The notes under the pieces: generated by a model | What the model was told of the DNA's origin: nothing | What the model saw: only the letters and a program-made list of their open reading frames with translations | Databases searched by the model: none | NCBI GenBank assembly: GCA_016215335.1 | Contig: JACRKE010000011.1 | Coordinates: 1-39,771, forward strand | DNA length: 39,771 bases | Direction of reading: 5' to 3' | Origin: Candidatus Vogelbacteria bacterium | GTDB taxonomy: Bacteria > Patescibacteriota > Minisyncoccia > Phycocordibacterales > JACRKE01 | Shown here: piece after piece, positions 38,140 through 39,771 of the stretch | Layout: every line of letters begins with the position of its first letter | How positions within the stretch are numbered: position 1 is the stretch's first letter | Position numbers and translations under genes: made by a program

Positions 38140-39501
38140 ATGAGTTCGCTTAAATTTGCCAGTCTTGTGTTTTCATTATTACTTGCACCGGCTTTTGTGC
38201 TTGGTGAAGAAGTTAGAGGCGACACAGCGCCAGTAGAGCCTGTAAACCCTGCACCAATCGTGCAACCAAATCCAGTAAATGCTGTGCCTCCGGTTCAAAA
38301 TATCAATCAGGCCAGGACACCTGATCCTATTGCGCCAAATCCCGGAGCTCCTATAATTCCTCCGATTCCAAATAATGTGGATCGTCCTATTTTAGATAAT
38401 CAAAACCGTGATCCAAGAGGGGAGTTTGGTCCACGTCCAGGGGAAAGAATGGGAGATGAAAGAGGAAGACCTTTCGTGTCGGAATTCAAGCCTAATGGTG
38501 GCGAGGATCGAAAAGATAATTTTAGAGATGATGGGGTAAGGCCTCGGGAGATGAGGGGAAATAACCAGACTGACAGGAAAGATGATAGAAGTGATGAAAA
38601 CAAAGAGAAAAGCAAGGCGCGAAAAGATCGTTTCAATGAAGACGAAGAGCCGCGGGACTTCGTGGATCCGCGCCAGATTAGTGATGCCTTAAGACAGATT
38701 AAGGAGGTAAGGAGAGAGACGAACAGATTGCTCAAGCGAACCAAATCCTTAAAGCTCGAAGCGCCGCAGTCTGTTTTGAATTCACTCCTGGAAGATCTTA
38801 AGAAGTCAGAGGATGCTATAAATAACGCAGAGGACGGAAAAGAGCAAGAACCGGTACAAGATTTCTTCGAATCGCGTGCTTGGGAAGTGGTGCAAAAAGT
38901 AAGAATAGAAGTTGAATTGCCGAGCGAGCTTCAAAGGGTTGAATCTGAACTAAAGCGATTAGAAAAGACAATTTCAGTAAAGAATTTTTCGCTTGAAGGA
39001 ATCGATACAGAGCTTATAAGAGCCAAAATAACTGAAATAAGAGAAGCCGTAAACACAGCCAGGGCTGCAATGGCGGAAAATAATCCCGAAGAGGCTCAAG
39101 TTGCAATGCATACGATATATGAGGGTTCTCATCCGGGAGACATTAACGGAGTGGTTCAGCAGATGAAAGAAATTTCAAGTGCCTTAAAACGTATTAAATC
39201 TGCTGAAATCAAAGAGTCAATGCTCGACCTGCTAGCCCCTGTCTTTGAAGCGGTGGAGGAGGGAGATTTCAGAGAGGCAAATATGGCATTGAATGAAGCC
39301 AGAAGGGAAATCATGCCACTTATGGGCAAAGTGCAGAAGCTTATGAAAATGAATCCAGAGACTCAAAGAAAGATCCAAATGTTGGAGAAGCAGATTGAAG
39401 ACAAATTGAATGAAGGTGATGGCCGTCAATCATATGCGCCGTACACTTTTTATCAGAAGGCCTCGGTTCTCGACATGGTGCGAGATTTGTTTGGATGGTA
39501 A
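38140..39501 (+). CDS. Secreted Pro-rich and helical protein, unknown function
   Basis: The 453-aa protein has a signal peptide (KFASLVFSLLLAPAFVLG, cleavage near 22), a Pro/Asn-rich stretch (about 28-85: PVNPAPIVQPNPVNAVPPVQ), a highly charged low-complexity linker (about 88-175, Asp/Arg/Lys/Glu-rich) and a long all-helical C-terminal part (about 180-440) with heptad-like repeats (LLKRTKSLKLEAP, ELKRLEKTISVKNFSLEGID, EISSALKRIKSAEIKESMLD). It ends in YQKASVLDMVRDLFGW. It may be a surface or wall-spanning structural protein. No domain is recognised. It is monocistronic with its own terminator. Confidence 0.8.
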   Translation: MSSLKFASLVFSLLLAPAFVLGEEVRGDTAPVEPVNPAPIVQPNPVNAVPPVQNINQARTPDPIAPNPGAPIIPPIPNNVDRPILDNQNRDPRGEFGPRPGERMGDERGRPFVSEFKPNGGEDRKDNFRDDGVRPREMRGNNQTDRKDDRSDENKEKSKARKDRFNEDEEPRDFVDPRQISDALRQIKEVRRETNRLLKRTKSLKLEAPQSVLNSLLEDLKKSEDAINNAEDGKEQEPVQDFFESRAWEVVQKVRIEVELPSELQRVESELKRLEKTISVKNFSLEGIDTELIRAKITEIREAVNTARAAMAENNPEEAQVAMHTIYEGSHPGDINGVVQQMKEISSALKRIKSAEIKESMLDLLAPVFEAVEEGDFREANMALNEARREIMPLMGKVQKLMKMNPETQRKIQMLEKQIEDKLNEGDGRQSYAPYTFYQKASVLDMVRDLFGW

Positions 39502-39549
39502 TATTTTAAGCACACTTTTAATCCTAAATCGATTTAACAAGATTTAACC

Positions 39550-39587
39550 AAAAGCATCCCGCTTTAATCTGGATGCTTTTTTGTTTT
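39550..39587 (+). terminator. Rho-independent terminator
   Basis: Arms AAAAGCATCC (39550-39559) and GGATGCTTTT (39571-39580) with an 11-nt loop, then TTGTTTT. It ends the secreted-protein transcript. Confidence 0.88.
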
Positions 39588-39609
39588 GAGATTAAAATTA
39601 CGTGTGCTA

Positions 39610-39638
39610 TTGCAAAAAGTTTTAAAATAAGATATAAT
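39610..39638 (+). promoter_or_regulatory. Promoter of the right-edge gene
   Basis: -35 TTGCAA (39610-39615), 17-bp spacer, -10 TATAAT (39633-39638), an almost perfect sigma-70 site. The leader to the ATG at 39723 is about 78 nt and holds two hairpins. Confidence 0.75.
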
Positions 39639-39654
39639 ACGCGTAGCGATTTCC

Positions 39655-39709
39655 TCGCGGCTCTGCCGCGATGACCTTGGAGGAAGGTTTGGAAACCCTC
39701 GGTTTCCAA
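39655..39709 (+). repeat. Two short palindromes in the leader of the right-edge gene
   Basis: TCGCGGC-TCT-GCCGCGA (39655-39671) and TTGGAAACC-CTC-GGTTTCCAA (39689-39709), both perfect with a 3-nt loop. They lie between promoter and start codon and resemble the short palindromes found inside trmD and tgt. Confidence 0.75.
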
Positions 39710-39722
39710 GTAGAATAGAGGG

Positions 39723-39771
39723 ATGCCCGTCAAGAAAACATGGCACAATGCGTACGATACCCACTACCACA
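39723..39771 (+). CDS. 5' end of an unidentified protein (partial)
   Basis: The ATG at 39723 begins MPVKKTWHNAYDTHYH and runs off the right edge. GAGGG directly abuts the ATG, too close to act as a normal Shine-Dalgarno site. The promoter upstream supports a real gene. Sixteen residues are too few to identify it. Confidence 0.5.
   Translation, partial: MPVKKTWHNAYDTHYH

Noticed and set aside
1-39771. CRISPR array or tRNA/rRNA genes
   Set aside because: No regularly spaced direct repeats and no cloverleaf or rRNA-like sequence were noticed; gaps over 250 nt (7323-7617, 9577-9861, 22117-22477) are explained by promoters, leaders and palindromes. A tRNAscan/Infernal run would settle this.

Overview
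The window looks like a chromosomal piece of a Patescibacteria/CPR bacterium, most likely a Parcubacteria-type lineage; this is inferred, not proven. Supporting signs are compact housekeeping genes (RpoB about 1060 aa, DnaG 574 aa), core genes without Shine-Dalgarno sites, a rimM-less rpsP/khpA/trmD region, an Xfp-AckA phosphoketolase pair, an RAYT transposase with its palindromes, and many short palindromic repeats. TGA is used as a stop (end of the polyprenol-kinase-like gene at 9576, end of the gene at 37033), so the Gracilibacteria/SR1 code is excluded.

Layout. 1-4480: tail of an unknown gene, a CYTH protein, a short SMC-like ATPase with a central CxxC hook, an RAYT gene bracketed by inverted palindromes, and a hypothetical gene. 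4556-9576: RNase R, a hypothetical, then rpsP, khpA and trmD as separate units with a structured element between rpsP and khpA, then a CTP-dependent polyprenol-kinase-like membrane protein. 9577-20702: a promoter and long leader with a terminator-like hairpin, followed by a tight five-gene block rpoB-rpoC-dnaG-rpoD-cdaA. 20716-24242: sod-dsbA on the minus strand, a secreted lysozyme-like protein with no ordinary start codon, and tgt. 24318-27031: a Cys-rich small protein, a methyltransferase, a ZIP transporter and a degenerate Nudix protein. 27097-30602: xfp-ackA. 30692-34201: a small hypothetical, then a minus-strand membrane-lipid/glycan operon (DedA, two GT2, PAP2-like) and a divergent membrane protein. 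34224-39771: two flavoproteins, a hypothetical, a patatin-like lipase, a secreted Pro-rich helical protein and the first codons of a further gene.

How the genes work together. The central block ties RNA polymerase, its primary sigma factor, primase and c-di-AMP synthesis into one probable transcription unit. Xfp and AckA would yield acetate and ATP from sugar phosphates. SOD, the DsbA-like protein and the two flavoproteins point to contact with oxygen.

Main oddities. (1) An SMC-type ATPase head carries a Rad50-like zinc-hook motif where the SMC hinge should be. (2) The RAYT gene takes its -35 box from its own palindrome. (3) In-frame palindromic or tandem repeats lie inside trmD, tgt, smc and a flavoprotein gene. 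(4) CdaA ends in a helix resembling the CdaR/YbbR N-terminal anchor. (5) Core genes have a -10 box 7-8 nt before ATG (leaderless), while a scattered set of unknown genes has strong Shine-Dalgarno sites and private terminators. (6) RpoB has Arg at the position of E. coli Asp516.
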